64,000 nt of DNA from Adiantum capillus-veneris (taxonomy: Eukaryota; Streptophyta; Polypodiopsida; Polypodiales; Pteridaceae), in NCBI GenBank assembly GCA_014529385.2, contig CM043942.1:53570647-53634646 (forward strand), written 5' to 3'. Each line of letters opens with the position of its first letter. The stretch's first letter is position 1. A program made the translations under genes and the position numbers. Below are positions 11,401 through 20,970 of this stretch, one piece after another. The notes below the pieces were generated by a model. The model searched no databases. It was given only the letters and a program-made list of their open reading frames with translations, and was not told the DNA's origin.

Positions 11401-11794
11401 CCATATTCAAGCGAGCATAAAAGTTGGAGTCATAGTGAGGAATGTAGCAGCCGGCCACAAACATGACTTGACCATTTGGTGGGCTGATTTTCAGCCATAA
11501 GTAGCGTTTATACTTATCTTCTTTGACAATGGAAACATCTTTCAAACCCTTTTTGGTCATACATGCTACGCCTCCTTGGCCTCTTCGTTGCTTTGCATTT
11601 TTGGCCCACATCAAAGAATGTACATCGTATTTGTCAAATCCAAGAATTCGTTGCGCATCATGCTCCCATGTTTCGACAAGAAGTATCACATCGGAGTCAT
11701 TGGTAAGCTCATCAATGCCAATTCCCGCATTCCATGGATACCCGTTACAATTCCAAAAGCTTATTCGCAAGCGTGAGTTGGTCTCATAGATCAT
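8414..11794 (-). CDS. LINE ORF2: endonuclease / reverse transcriptase, intact
   Basis: A 1126-residue protein that nicks target DNA and reverse-transcribes the element RNA at the nick. The N-terminal APE-like endonuclease has SFWNCNGYPW (residues ~12-21), VETWEHD with the catalytic Glu (~41), GDMNAR (~157) and SDHRMLCID (~265). The RT domain runs from about 540, with VDFKKAFDMVPR, GVKQGCPLSPTLFG and the catalytic box LLYADDVVL (~720). Near 1055 there is C-x2-C-x9-H-x4-C, the C-terminal zinc-finger-like motif of many LINEs. The ATG is 9 bases after the ORF1 stop codon begins (TAG-GGA-CAC-ATG), in the same frame. No internal stop or frameshift is seen. Its own ORF1 is broken. Confidence 0.9.
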   Translation of the reverse strand: MIYETNSRLRISFWNCNGYPWNAGIGIDELTNDSDVILLVETWEHDAQRILGFDKYDVHSLMWAKNAKQRRGQGGVACMTKKGLKDVSIVKEDKYKRYLWLKISPPNGQVMFVAGCYIPHYDSNFYARLNMDRDQPFVELEEDIAHYKDQGEVIVFGDMNARTNMLQHDTQQVDMPHVSRRVDDSYMYNRSSNDAKEVDHYGKSLLHMCNSTGMLIANGVSLWQGTNDFTCRKHNGASVIDYMLFSEATLECIQSFTLGEWNPESDHRMLCIDLKCGKRPEHVASNHDVNHLYLRLDFKRALIYADMVDQMLSMIEHQGSPTLECKWKVFKEVIFSCAKECFSVKHMSCKRSKKGSTKKKWFDMECSQARKHLLRLDAIKDKEVYLECSHTYKALVQKKRRRWEVEKQLLLAQEKAHACGKFWQNLKGKRVESFGDLTLEDMYMHCKNLYEQPNVDKMEGCSSLPFMSPFFTIEDVCRALEKLATRKAGDLQGVKAEMIKWTSKKTRYWICDMFNLALQYGMPHDWSANWIKPLHKGGDVNNVNNYRTIMVGSLMAKLFGCIMEMKISEWAEKNGKRALGQAGFRKHHSTIDHLVTLRVLMEASRLKGKKLYCCFVDFKKAFDMVPRGNLWRRMQSLQVPREFMHAVFRIYQKVICRLRMGDGISEFFASTIGVKQGCPLSPTLFGLLIDELEYMVLDFMQQEGIEEVKIGNAVIMLLLYADDVVLLAHTLEDAQKLMSVLERFCLHSGLIVNGSKTKVMLVKTLNDENPCIVYNNEKLEVVDHFKYLGLEVPSNHKWKDCAMRRFEAGKRAYYAFENMCNGGEIKCWALKKYLFDTLVTPVLLYGVEVWGGSIGKSTWKEFENVQKRFLTNFLQVKTQTPYMLLLLESGSLPIEVLGMERVVEYMRKTQCSPLHRLPRIAYEASQKVQKTCKSKILSSGWMLDIKKWFGRWDACHLVKDASIDSQVNEAFLQRQCIMAWEKSGGSRFSHYTTHVAPNYKSLFFSERGNRTHSYILEPIPLSAIRTIASIRLSSHSLRCETGRWGTGEECHRLCTLCPRQVRESEYHTLLECSAFDHIRSSFPHIFSHELSLHTFLSQPRCGLSIATLISAIFEHRESLMNSTHTT

Positions 11795-11800
11795 GTGTCC

Positions 11801-12739
11801 CTATTTGTTGGGTGGACTTGCATCCTCCTCAAGTGACTTTTCTTCTTGAGATGATACCTTAACCTTCTTGCTTCTTTCCTCGTATGCTTTGCGACGTACA
11901 TTTTGTTGCATAAGAGTGCGATCCTCATATACATTACAACCCGTTCCTTTGAGGTAGATCCAACCATTGTCAAGGATGATCTTTCTCTTTACCTCATCAG
12001 CCATGGTACATACAATAGGTCTTTCTCCCAGCGAGGGACTCCTTGTTTTCCAACTCGATGTGCACCATAAGCCATGATTCCTGACATGCCAAAGTGTGTA
12101 GCAAAAAACTCTTCAATAGCAACCGCAAGAGATTGGGGTGTTTCCATGCTTTCCTCCTTGATTCCACGAATGACGATGTTCTTTGAGCGTTTTTGTCGTT
12201 CTTGCAATTCTTGAGTGTCCACATTCTCTACATTCTTTGCTTGGACAACGGCTTGCGTGATAGGATGTAGAAACCACATTATCCTTACATATATCAGCCC
12301 ATGATTTGGATGCATTTCTCATCTCACATACATCATGTCGTATTGTATCTATCGTTTCCTCTTTCAATACATGATCACTCTCAACTTTGCTCAAGCGCTC
12401 TTTCACTACATTCATGTCCACAAGAGAGCGTTTACATTCTTGAACTTCAATCTCAAGATGCATCAAGCGTGTTGATTGCATTTCAAGAACCTTCTTGAGG
12501 TGGTCATTCTCCACAACGAGAAATCTTAAAGTACCATTCTCCATTGCAAGTGCGCGCAACTCTTCACCTTGCTTGTTGACGGTTTCTTGTAACGAGATCA
12601 AGTAAGCCATGATCATTGCTTCTGTTGTTGTAGACGATGTGGTTGGATTAGCATCCAAATTCCTTGGAGATTTTGCATCATTCTCCATGGTGAGTGTGGC
12701 TTTTCCACCCTTGCGAGTTTTGTCTGACATTGCCTTCAA
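11801..12739 (-). pseudogene. LINE A ORF1, two frameshifts
   Basis: Same protein as the intact ORF1 of LINE B: coiled-coil N-terminal half and an RNA-binding-like C-terminal half (SKNIVIRGIKEESMETPQ). Comparison with LINE B shows a 2-nt loss near 12261 (GATAGGATG against GATAGGAGATG) and a 1-nt loss near 12030 (CTCCCAGCGAG against CTCTTGAGCGAG). Together they split the reading frame into three pieces. Start ATG at 12739 and stop TAG at 11801-11803 match LINE B. Confidence 0.85.
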
Positions 12740-12848
12740 GTCGGCAACAAAAACGCAAAGTTTTGACAGTTTTTTCAGTTCTGAGATGCTGTTATAGCAA
12801 AGCCTTCCATTACACTGAAAAATTCTGTCTTTACATCAATGCGTAGAG

Positions 12849-12937
12849 GGCTTCGTGCTCTTCGATTGAGGCTATAGATCACCTAAATCGGAGTTCGGAT
12901 GAGCAAGTTATGGTCAAAAGAGAGAGAGAGAGAGAGG

Positions 12938-12974
<37 letters not shown>

Positions 12975-13875
12975 AAATTTGGAACCAGCTCATTAAGTTA
13001 GGTTTTGTGCATGTAGATCAAGCTGAACAAATTCAAACCAATGTCATCCACCTTTTGCTAGCCAATCTACGAGAGACGGGGGGGGGGGGGGAGGAAGAGA
13101 GAGAGAAATAGAGAGAGAAAGAGAAAGATAGATCTCATGTGGACAAAACCCAACAAATTCAAGCCTAGATCATTGACCTCTTGGGAACCACGGAGAGGGA
13201 GAGAGAGAGAGAAAGTCTCAAACCTTGTATGGTAATAATGTTTGTCAAGACACACCTCTAGATTTGTCCATGTGGATCAATTCCAAAATTAGAGCACTGA
13301 TTTCTTGCAAAATAGTTTTTACAAATGAGGCCTCTAGATTTTGTATCATGTTGTGCTTGTCTTGCTAGGAACCTCTCAATGTAGGTAGAGAAAATCCTTC
13401 TACCTTTGGTATAGGTGACATTTACATCTTACAAGGCCTAAAGATTTTTCCATGTGGACAAAACCTGACTAATTAAAACCTACGTGATTGAGTTCATGTG
13501 GAAAAGAACCAAAATAATTAAACCTAGGTTACAAACCTCTTGATAACTATGGTCTACTAAATATGTATAGAGAGAGAGATGGGGGCCAAGAAGGCCACAA
13601 GACGTATTACATGTGTAATATTTGTCATGCGGCACCTCTAGATCTTTCCATGTGGATAAAAGAAAAAATTGGAGCATTGACTGCTAACCAACTACGCTTC
13701 CATACACACACACACACACACATACACACACACAGAGAAAGGGAAACTAAGTGTCTAAATTTTTTATCGAGTGTTTTCTTTGCCTTGCAAAGCCTCTAAA
13801 GGTCCCATGTGGACAAAGGTCAAAGATTAAAACTTTGTCAATGAAGTATTGTCAACTACAATGTAGTGGGGGGGG

Positions 13876-13924
<49 letters not shown>

Positions 13925-14136
13925 ATTCCAATTTGGTATGGGTGCAATTCATGTCTTGCAAGATATCAAGATTTGGGAATGTGGGACAAAACCTAACATA
14001 TTCAAACCTAATTCATTGACCTAGGCTTTTTCCATGTAGACAAAACCTCGTAAACTAAAACTTTGGTCATATATGACATATTGTAAACTAGGGTCTACTA
14101 AGAGACAAGGGGGGCGGGGGGGGGGGGGGGGGGGGG

Positions 14137-14186
<50 letters not shown>

Positions 14187-15323
14187 GGGAAGTTATTAAG
14201 GCTTGGTATGGGTGCAATGTTTGTCCTGCAATGCCTCTAGATTTGTGCATGTGGATAAAAGCCAAAGCTGGAGCATTTACTCTTGGCCAACTACACATCA
14301 CTAGAGAGACAAAGAATAAGGTAAACAAGGCCTCTATATGGTGTATCAAGTGTTGTGTTTGTCTAGAAAGACTATCAATGTCCCATATTTACAAAAGCAA
14401 ATGATTAAAACGTGGTTCTTAACTTCTTGCCAAGTACAATTTAAAAGAGAGAAATATATGTGAGAGAGGGAGAGGAGAGAGAAATATAGAGGCCTCAATA
14501 TTTGTCCATATGGACAAAACCTAACAAATACAAACCTCAGTCATTGACCTAGGTTTTGTCCTTGTTGACAAAACCCAATAAATTTAAACCTAAATTATTG
14601 ACCCCTTGGCGTCCGCTATGTCATAATTGCTAATATCGTCAATGTTGAATAGTTTCTTGCAATATGACTAATAGCGTAGCTTGTAAGACCCTGGCAAAAT
14701 CTTCTTGGGCACAAGGTTTTTGCCACAAGGACAAATCTCAAGGATTGTTATCAGTTTGTGGAAAAAAGTTCATTATTTGGCTAGAACATATAAAGAATTT
14801 TCTCACTTCAAATATGCACACAATTTTGGAAACTCTTTCTCACATTAAAAAAAATGACATAGTTGGCAAAAAAATACCTTGCTTGGAGGTAGGACATACA
14901 AATTTCAAGAACTTAGATGGGGGCATGATGTTGCAATGATACTACAACGGAGGACGTAGAGAGGACGAGAAGTATTGGTGGTCTATTGGGCTATTGGAGC
15001 ACTATTGCATGCAACTCAAAGTGTTGGGGCATTCTTGGTGGCACATTGAGTCTCCAACATGCTGAGGGTTTGTAGGTGGTGCCAACTCTGCAATTCACAT
15101 CAAACTCTGATGGCAGTCACTATGACATTGTCACTTCCACATGAGAGAGAGAGAGACAAAGTGAAGCTTGGACTCCAACAACAGAGACATGCAACACAAA
15201 ATAAACTCCAATAAGAAAGAGGAAACGCACATCAATGGAGAGAAAGGCAAAGCAAGTCACCTTCTAGGGCCTTCAAGATTGCGACAAACCTTTAAGCCAG
15301 GTATGATCTAGCAACCTCAACTT

Positions 15324-15379
<56 letters not shown>

Positions 15380-15391
15380 GAGAGAGAGAGA
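12849..15391. repeat. GA-rich microsatellite field with degenerate repeated spacers
   Basis: No gene is seen. Between 12900 and 14650 a loosely conserved spacer recurs at irregular spacing. Its phrases are 'catgtggacaaaacc', 'attgacctcttg' and 'gcctctagattt', for instance near 13010, 13135, 13268, 13451, 13637, 13804, 14029, 14246 and 14500. Many spacers are followed by GA runs (12920-12970, 13880-13920, 14140-14183), sometimes led by G-runs (13079-13091, 13866-13876, 14109-14139), and one by a CA run (13701-13733). The pattern looks like a very degenerate tandem array in which each unit carries its own microsatellite. 14650-15390 is unassigned apart from GA repeats from 15325 that join the LINE B tail. 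Confidence 0.55.
14109..14183 (+). repeat. 31-bp G-run followed by GA repeat
   Basis: A near-pure G tract (14109-14139, one C at 14115) is followed directly by about 22 GA dinucleotides. Such tracts can form G-quadruplex or triplex structures and are prone to replication slippage and assembly error. Two shorter G-runs with GA tails lie in the same field. Confidence 0.9.
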
Positions 15392-15465
15392 GATAGATAG
15401 ATAGATAGATAGTTCTATTATCGTCGTGGGAGGTCAAATATGACCTATGGGACCAAATGAACATG

Positions 15466-18400
15466 TCACGTGGTGTGAGTGGAGTTCATAAGTGACTCTC
15501 GATGCTCAAAAATGGCTGAAATTAGCGTCACAATAGAGAGTCCACATCGTGGTTGGGAGAGAAAGGTATGTAGGGAGAGATCATGGCTGAATATATGGGG
15601 AAAAGAGGACCTAATGTGGTCAAAAGCTGAGCACTCAAGTAGTGTGTGATACTCACTCTCTCGCACTTGACGAGGGCATAAGGTGCAAAGTAGATGACAC
15701 TCCTCGCCAGTGCCCCAACGTCCTGTCTTGCAGTGTAGAGAATGGGAGCTAAGACGAATGGAGGCAATGGTGCGGATCGCACTCAACGGGATGGGCTCAA
15801 GGATGTAGGAATGGGTTCGGTTACCTCGTTCCGAGAAGAAGAGAGATTTGTAGTTTGGGACAACGTGTGTGGTGTAATGGTTGAAGCGAGAATCTCCGGA
15901 TTTCTCCCCAGCCGTGATACATTGGCGTTGTAAGAAGGCCTCATTAACTTGGGAGTCAATCGACGCATCCTTGACCAAGTGACATGCATCCCATCTTCCA
16001 AACCATTTCTTGATATCAAGCATCCACCCCGAACTTAGTATTTTGCTCTTGCATGTCTTTTGAACTATTTGACTTGCTTCATATGCGATTCTAGGAAGTC
16101 GATGCAAAGGGCTACGTTGTGTCTTACACATGTACTCCACAACCCTTTGCATGCCCAAGACCTCAATGGGAAGCAATCCTGACTCAAGAAGTAAGAGCAT
16201 GTAGGGTGTTTGTGTCTTGACTTGGAGAAAGTTGGTGAGAAAACGCTTTTGGACATTCTCAAACTCTTTCCAAGTAGACTTCCCGATGCTTCCACCCCAC
16301 ACCTCCACTCCATAAAGAAGCACCGGTGTCACCAATATGTCAAACAGGTACTTCTTGAGAGCCCAACACTTGATCTCTCCTGCATTGCACAATGTTCGCA
16401 AATGCATAATAGGCCCTCTTTCCGGCTTCCAAGCGATGCATTGCACAATCCTTCCATTTATGATTGGATGGAACCTCAAGGCCAAGGTACTTGAAGTGAT
16501 CTACCACTTCAAGTTTCTCATTGTTATATACAATGCATGGATTTTCATCATTGAGGGTCTTTACAAGCATAACCTTGGTTTTGGATCCATTCACGATCAG
16601 CCCGCTATGTAGGCAAAAGCGTTCCAAGACACTCATAAGCTTTTGTGCATCTTCTAAGGTATGTGCCAAGAGCACTACATCATCGGCATAAAGCAAAAGC
16701 ATGATCACCGCATTTCCAATCTTAACCTCTTCTATGACTTCTTGTTGCATAAAGTCAAGAACCATGCATTCCAATTCATCAATGAGTAGCCCAAAGAGGG
16801 TTGGGGAAAGTGTGCATCCTTGTTTGACACCAATAGTGCTTGCAAAAAATTCTGAAATTCCATCTCCCATTCGTAATCGACATATCACTTTTTGGTAGAT
16901 GCGAAAGACTGCATGCATAAATTCTCTCGGCACTTGAAGGCTTTGCATACGTCTCCAAAGATTTCCTCGTGGTACCATGTCAAAAGCTTTCTTGAAATCC
17001 ACAAAGCAACAATTCAAATTTTTTCCTTTCAATCGAGACGCTTCCATAAGAACTCGAAGAGTGACACGCTGATCAATAGTGCTATGATGCTTTCGAAAAC
17101 CTGCTTGTCCAAGTGCACGTTTGCCATTCTTTTCAGCCCATTCACTTATCTTCATCTCCATGATACATCCAAATAACTTTGCCATTAAAGAACCAACCAT
17201 TATAGTGCGATAGTTGTTCACATTGTTTACATCTCCTCCTTTGTGCAAAGGTTTGATCCAATTTACACTCCAATCATGAGGCATGCCATACTTAAGTGCA
17301 AGGTTAAACATATCGCATATCCAATATCGTGTTTTCTTGCTTGTCCATTTAATCATTTCAGCCTTGACACCTTGAAGGTCACCTGCCTTACGAGTAGCAA
17401 GTTTCTCAAGCGCACGGCATACATCTTCAATGGTAAAGAAGGGAGACATAAACGGAAGGGAGCTACAACACTCCATCTTATCAACATTGGGTTGCTCATA
17501 GAGATTCTTACAATGCATATACATATCCTCAAGAGTCAAGTCACCAAAGCTCTCAACGCGCTTGCCTTTTAGATTTTGCCAAAACTTGCCACATGCATGT
17601 GCTTTCTCTTGTGCTAAAAGAAGTTTTTTTTCGACTTCCCATCTTCTACTCTTCTTTTGAACAAGTGCTTTGTATGTGTGTGAACATTCCAACTAAACTT
17701 CCTTGTCTTTGATTGCATCCAATCTTAGCAAGTGTTTTCGGGCTTGACTACATTCCATGTCAAACCATTTCTTCTTGGTGCTACCCTTCTTAGACCTTTT
17801 GCAAGACATGTATTTCGCGGAAAAGCATTCCTTCGCACAAGAGAAAATTACTTCTTTGAAAACTTTTCACTTGCATTCTAATGTTGGGCTCTCTTGATGC
17901 TCTATCATGCTTAACATTTGGTCCACCATATCAGCATATATAAGTGCTCGTTTGAAGTCTAAACGTAAGTACAAATGATTCACATCATGATTGGAGGCTA
18001 CATGCTCGGGCCGTTTACCACACTTGAGGTCAATACATAACATCCTATGATCCGAGTCCGGATTCCATTCACCAAGTGTAAAGCTTTGTATGCATTCTAG
18101 AGTGGCTTCCGAGAACAACATATAGTCAATCACGCTAGCACCGTTGTGCTTTCTACATGTAAAGTCATTGGTGCCTTGCCATAGAGATACACCATTTGCA
18201 ATGAGCATTCCAGTACTATTGCACATATGTAGAAGTGACTTTCCATAGTGATCCACTTCTTTTGCATCATTAGAACTTCGATTATACATGTATGAGTCAT
18301 CCATTCTTCTTGAGACATGCGGCATGTCTACTTGTTATGTATCGTGCATATTTGTGCGAGCATTCATGTCTCCAAAAACAATGACTTCACCTTGATCCTT

Positions 18401-18818
18401 GTAATGAGCAATGTCTTCCTCTAGTTCAACAAAGGACTGATCTCTATCCATATTCAAGCAAGCATAAAAGTTGGAGTCATAGTGAGGAATGTAGCAACCG
18501 GCCACAAACATGACTTGACCATTTGGTGGGCTGATTTTCAGCCATAAGTAGCGTTTATACTTATCTTCTTTGACAATGGAAACATCTTTCAAACCCTTTT
18601 TGGCCTTTTCGTTGCTTTACATTTTTGACCCACATCAAAGAATGCACATCGTATTTGTCAAATCCAAGAATTCGTTGCGCATCATGCTCCCATGTTTCGA
18701 CAAGAAGTATCACATCGGAGTCATTGGTAAGCTCATCAATGCCAATTCCCGCATTCCATGGATACCCATTACAATTCCAAAAGCTTATTCGCAAGCGTGA
18801 GTTGGTCTCATAGATCAT
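15466..18818 (-). pseudogene. LINE B ORF2, multiply broken
   Basis: Homologous to the intact 1126-residue ORF2 of LINE A, with the same endonuclease, RT (LLYADDVVL) and CCHC motifs. Lesions seen by comparison: a 23-nt deletion between TTGG repeats near 18607; a short deletion and changes near 18335-18350; a Trp-to-stop change near 17866; a Tyr-to-stop change near 17694 (TAC to TAG); and a 1-nt insertion near 16392. It cannot give a full protein. Confidence 0.85.
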
Positions 18819-18824
18819 GTGTCC

Positions 18825-19766
18825 CTATTTGTTGGGTGGACTTGCATCCTCCTCAAGTGCCTTTTCTTCTTGAGATGATACCTTAACCTTCTTGCTTCTT
18901 TCCTCGTATGCTTTGCGACGTACATTTTGTTGCATAAGAGTGCAATCCTCATATACATTACAACCCGCTCCTTTGAGGTAGATCCAACCATTGTCAAGGA
19001 TGATCTTTCTCTTTACCTCATCAGCCATGGTACATACAATAGGTCTTTCTCTTGAGCGAGGGACTCCTTGTTTTCCAACTCGATGTGCACCATAAGCCAT
19101 GATTCCTGACATGCCAAAGTGTGTAGCAAAAAACTCTTCAATAGCAACCGCAAGAGATTGGGGTGTTTCCATGCTTTCCTCCTTGATTCCACGAATGACG
19201 ATGTTCTTTGAGCGTTTTTGTCGTTCGTGCAATTCTTGAGTGTCCACATTCTCTACATTCTTTGCTTGGACAACGGCTTGCGTGATAGGAGATGTAGAAA
19301 CCACATTATCCTTACATATATCAGCCCATGATTTGGATGCATTTCTCATCTCACATACATCATGCCGTATTGTATCTATTGTTTCCTCTTTCAATACATG
19401 ATCACTCTCAACTTTGCTCAAGCGCTCTTGCAATACATTCATGTCAACAAGAGAGCGTTTACATTCTTGAACTTCATTCTCAAGATGCATCAAGCGTGTT
19501 GTTTGCATTTCAAGAACCTTCTTGAGGTGTTTATTCTCCACAACGAGAACTCTTAAAGTACCATTCTCCATTGCAAGTGTGCGTAACTCTTCACCTTGTT
19601 TGTTGACGGTTTCTTGTAACGAGATCAAGTAAGCCATGATCATTGCTTTCGTTGTTGTAGATGATGTGGTTGGATTAGCATCCAAATTTCTTGGAGATTT
19701 TGTATCATTCTCCATAGCGAGTGTAGCTTTTCCACCCTTGCGAGTTTTGTCTGACATTGCCTTCAA
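18825..19766 (-). CDS. LINE ORF1: coiled-coil, RNA-binding-like protein, intact
   Basis: A 313-residue protein expected to coat the LINE RNA. Residues 1-40 are basic and Ser/Thr-rich (MSDKTRKGGKATL). About 45-130 is heptad-patterned with many Leu, Glu and Lys (ETVNKQGEELRTLAMENGTL), consistent with a trimerising coiled coil as in L1-type ORF1 proteins. About 175-260 contains KNIVIRGIKEESMETPQ and RERPIVCTMADEVKRKIIL, resembling the RRM-like and C-terminal domains of such proteins. The tail is Lys/Glu-rich. ATG at 19766 is conserved in LINE A. The stop is followed after six bases by the ORF2 ATG in the same frame. Its partner ORF2 is dead. Confidence 0.8.
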   Translation of the reverse strand: MKAMSDKTRKGGKATLAMENDTKSPRNLDANPTTSSTTTKAMIMAYLISLQETVNKQGEELRTLAMENGTLRVLVVENKHLKKVLEMQTTRLMHLENEVQECKRSLVDMNVLQERLSKVESDHVLKEETIDTIRHDVCEMRNASKSWADICKDNVVSTSPITQAVVQAKNVENVDTQELHERQKRSKNIVIRGIKEESMETPQSLAVAIEEFFATHFGMSGIMAYGAHRVGKQGVPRSRERPIVCTMADEVKRKIILDNGWIYLKGAGCNVYEDCTLMQQNVRRKAYEERSKKVKVSSQEEKALEEDASPPNK

Positions 19767-19869
19767 GTCGGCAACAAAAACGCAAAGTTTTGACAGTTTT
19801 TTCAGTTCTGAGATGCTGTTACAGCAAAGCCTTCCATTACATAGAAAAATTCTGTCTTTACATCAATGC

Positions 19870-20966
19870 ATATAGCTCTGCATGTAAGAAATAGAACTCC
19901 TTACAGCATGCAAGTTGCTACTATTTTTCTTGTATGAGTAGGTCCAATCTTAGAAAAAACCCGGGGTTTCATGTATTTTAATTCGCTGAAATTTTCAAAG
20001 CCGGCCTAGATTTGGAGTTCGCCTTGAAGAAAATTGAGAAATTTATGCAAGGCTTAGGGTAAACACCGGAAAAAGCTTCATATTTTGACTAAAAACTAGG
20101 ATAATTACAAGCTTGCCATCCTCGGCGGTTAGGAAAAATGAGTAAGCAAAAGCTTAACTTTTGACTAAAAACTAGGAGAATAACAAGCATGCCCTTCTTG
20201 GTTAGGAAAAATCAGTGGGCAGGTACACGTCGAGCAGGTGGATGTCAAACAGGCAGGGGCACGTAGCAGACGACGAGCAGTTAGGAAAGCACATGTTGGA
20301 CAGGCAGGGGCAGACAACACACGTCGACGAGTAGTTGGATAGCGTGAGAAGAGACCAAGGCGGGCGGGCTAGAGAAGGTTGCGACACGTAGGGGAGGTGA
20401 AGCGGATGAAGAGAAGTTAGGGTTTTCTCGATGCAGGTAGAAAGAGATAGAGCAGTAAGATTTCACCGCCTGGACCCTCTTCTGCTCTTCCTGTGTGGCT
20501 TTGACGCTCGCCCCTCTTCTCTGGATCCTCGCTTGTGTGCATTCATCCTTTAGCCTTTGCCCGTCTCCTGTCTGACAACCAAACCAGTAAAGGGGCCACA
20601 CTGTAGAGTTGAAATTCAAATCTAGAGAGAGAGAGAGAGAGACAGAGGGTATGTGTGTCTGACAACCAAACCAGTAAAGGGGCCACACTTTAGAGTTGAA
20701 ATTCAAATTTCAAACTTTGAATGTTTCTCGGGCCAAAAAGTACTCTCTGAACCATAAAATAAAGGAAAATTACCAAAATTTCCCTCTCCTCATATTTGAC
20801 CAAAAAGTCCCAAAATACCGTTCAAATTCTCCAAAATTTCCAAAATACCTCTCATTAACCTAGTATACATCTCTAACCACAAATTTTTGATCTACCCCTC
20901 ATATTTGACCAAAAATAGCCTTCAATTTCTCAAAAATTCCCAAAATACACCTCATTAACCTCTTTA
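19870..20966. repeat. spacer with short direct duplications
   Basis: No convincing gene. A block beginning TCTGACAACCAAACCAGTAA occurs twice (about 20570-20622 and 20657-20709), separated by a GA run, and TTTTGACTAAAAACTAGGA occurs twice (about 20089 and 20158). The part from 20740 to 20960 repeats phrases such as 'ccaaaatacctctcattaacc'. An open minus frame (20706-20281) exists only because it crosses the duplicated block and the GA run. Confidence 0.6.
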
Positions 20967-20970
20967 ACGT

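Larger units (their letters stand above)
8299..12842 (-). mobile_element. LINE A: full-length APE-type non-LTR retrotransposon
   Basis: The element reads right to left: short 5' UTR (12842-12740), ORF1, ORF2, about 53 bp of 3' UTR, then a microsatellite tail. It ends at the same 5' base (GCATTGATG... on the minus strand) as LINE B, which supports a full-length terminus. GTAGAG occurs immediately outside both ends (8293-8298 and 12843-12848), a plausible 6-bp target-site duplication. The tail is not poly(A) but tetranucleotide repeats (TATC on the minus strand) followed by a long TC run. The clade is uncertain. The features are a coiled-coil ORF1, an apurinic-endonuclease-type N-terminus, RT and a C-terminal CCHC. 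Confidence 0.85.
15392..19869 (-). mobile_element. LINE B: full-length copy of the same family as LINE A
   Basis: Runs parallel to LINE A over its whole length with scattered substitutions and small indels, and has the same 5' terminus (CATCAATGC at 19861-19869 on the plus strand) and the same 3' UTR. The tail has TATC repeats (15412-15392) and then GA/TC repeats to about 15325. Flanking sequences differ from those of LINE A, so this is an independent insertion rather than a segmental copy. A target-site duplication was not evident by eye. Confidence 0.85.

Noticed and set aside
14664-14939. 91-aa plus-strand open frame
   Set aside because: No recognisable motif, no splice or promoter context, and it lies in a repeat field; chance length in AT-rich DNA.
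20281-20706. 141-aa minus-strand open frame
   Set aside because: It crosses a duplicated 53-bp block and a GA run, so the repeated YWFGCQT-like residues come from the duplication; no sign of a gene.
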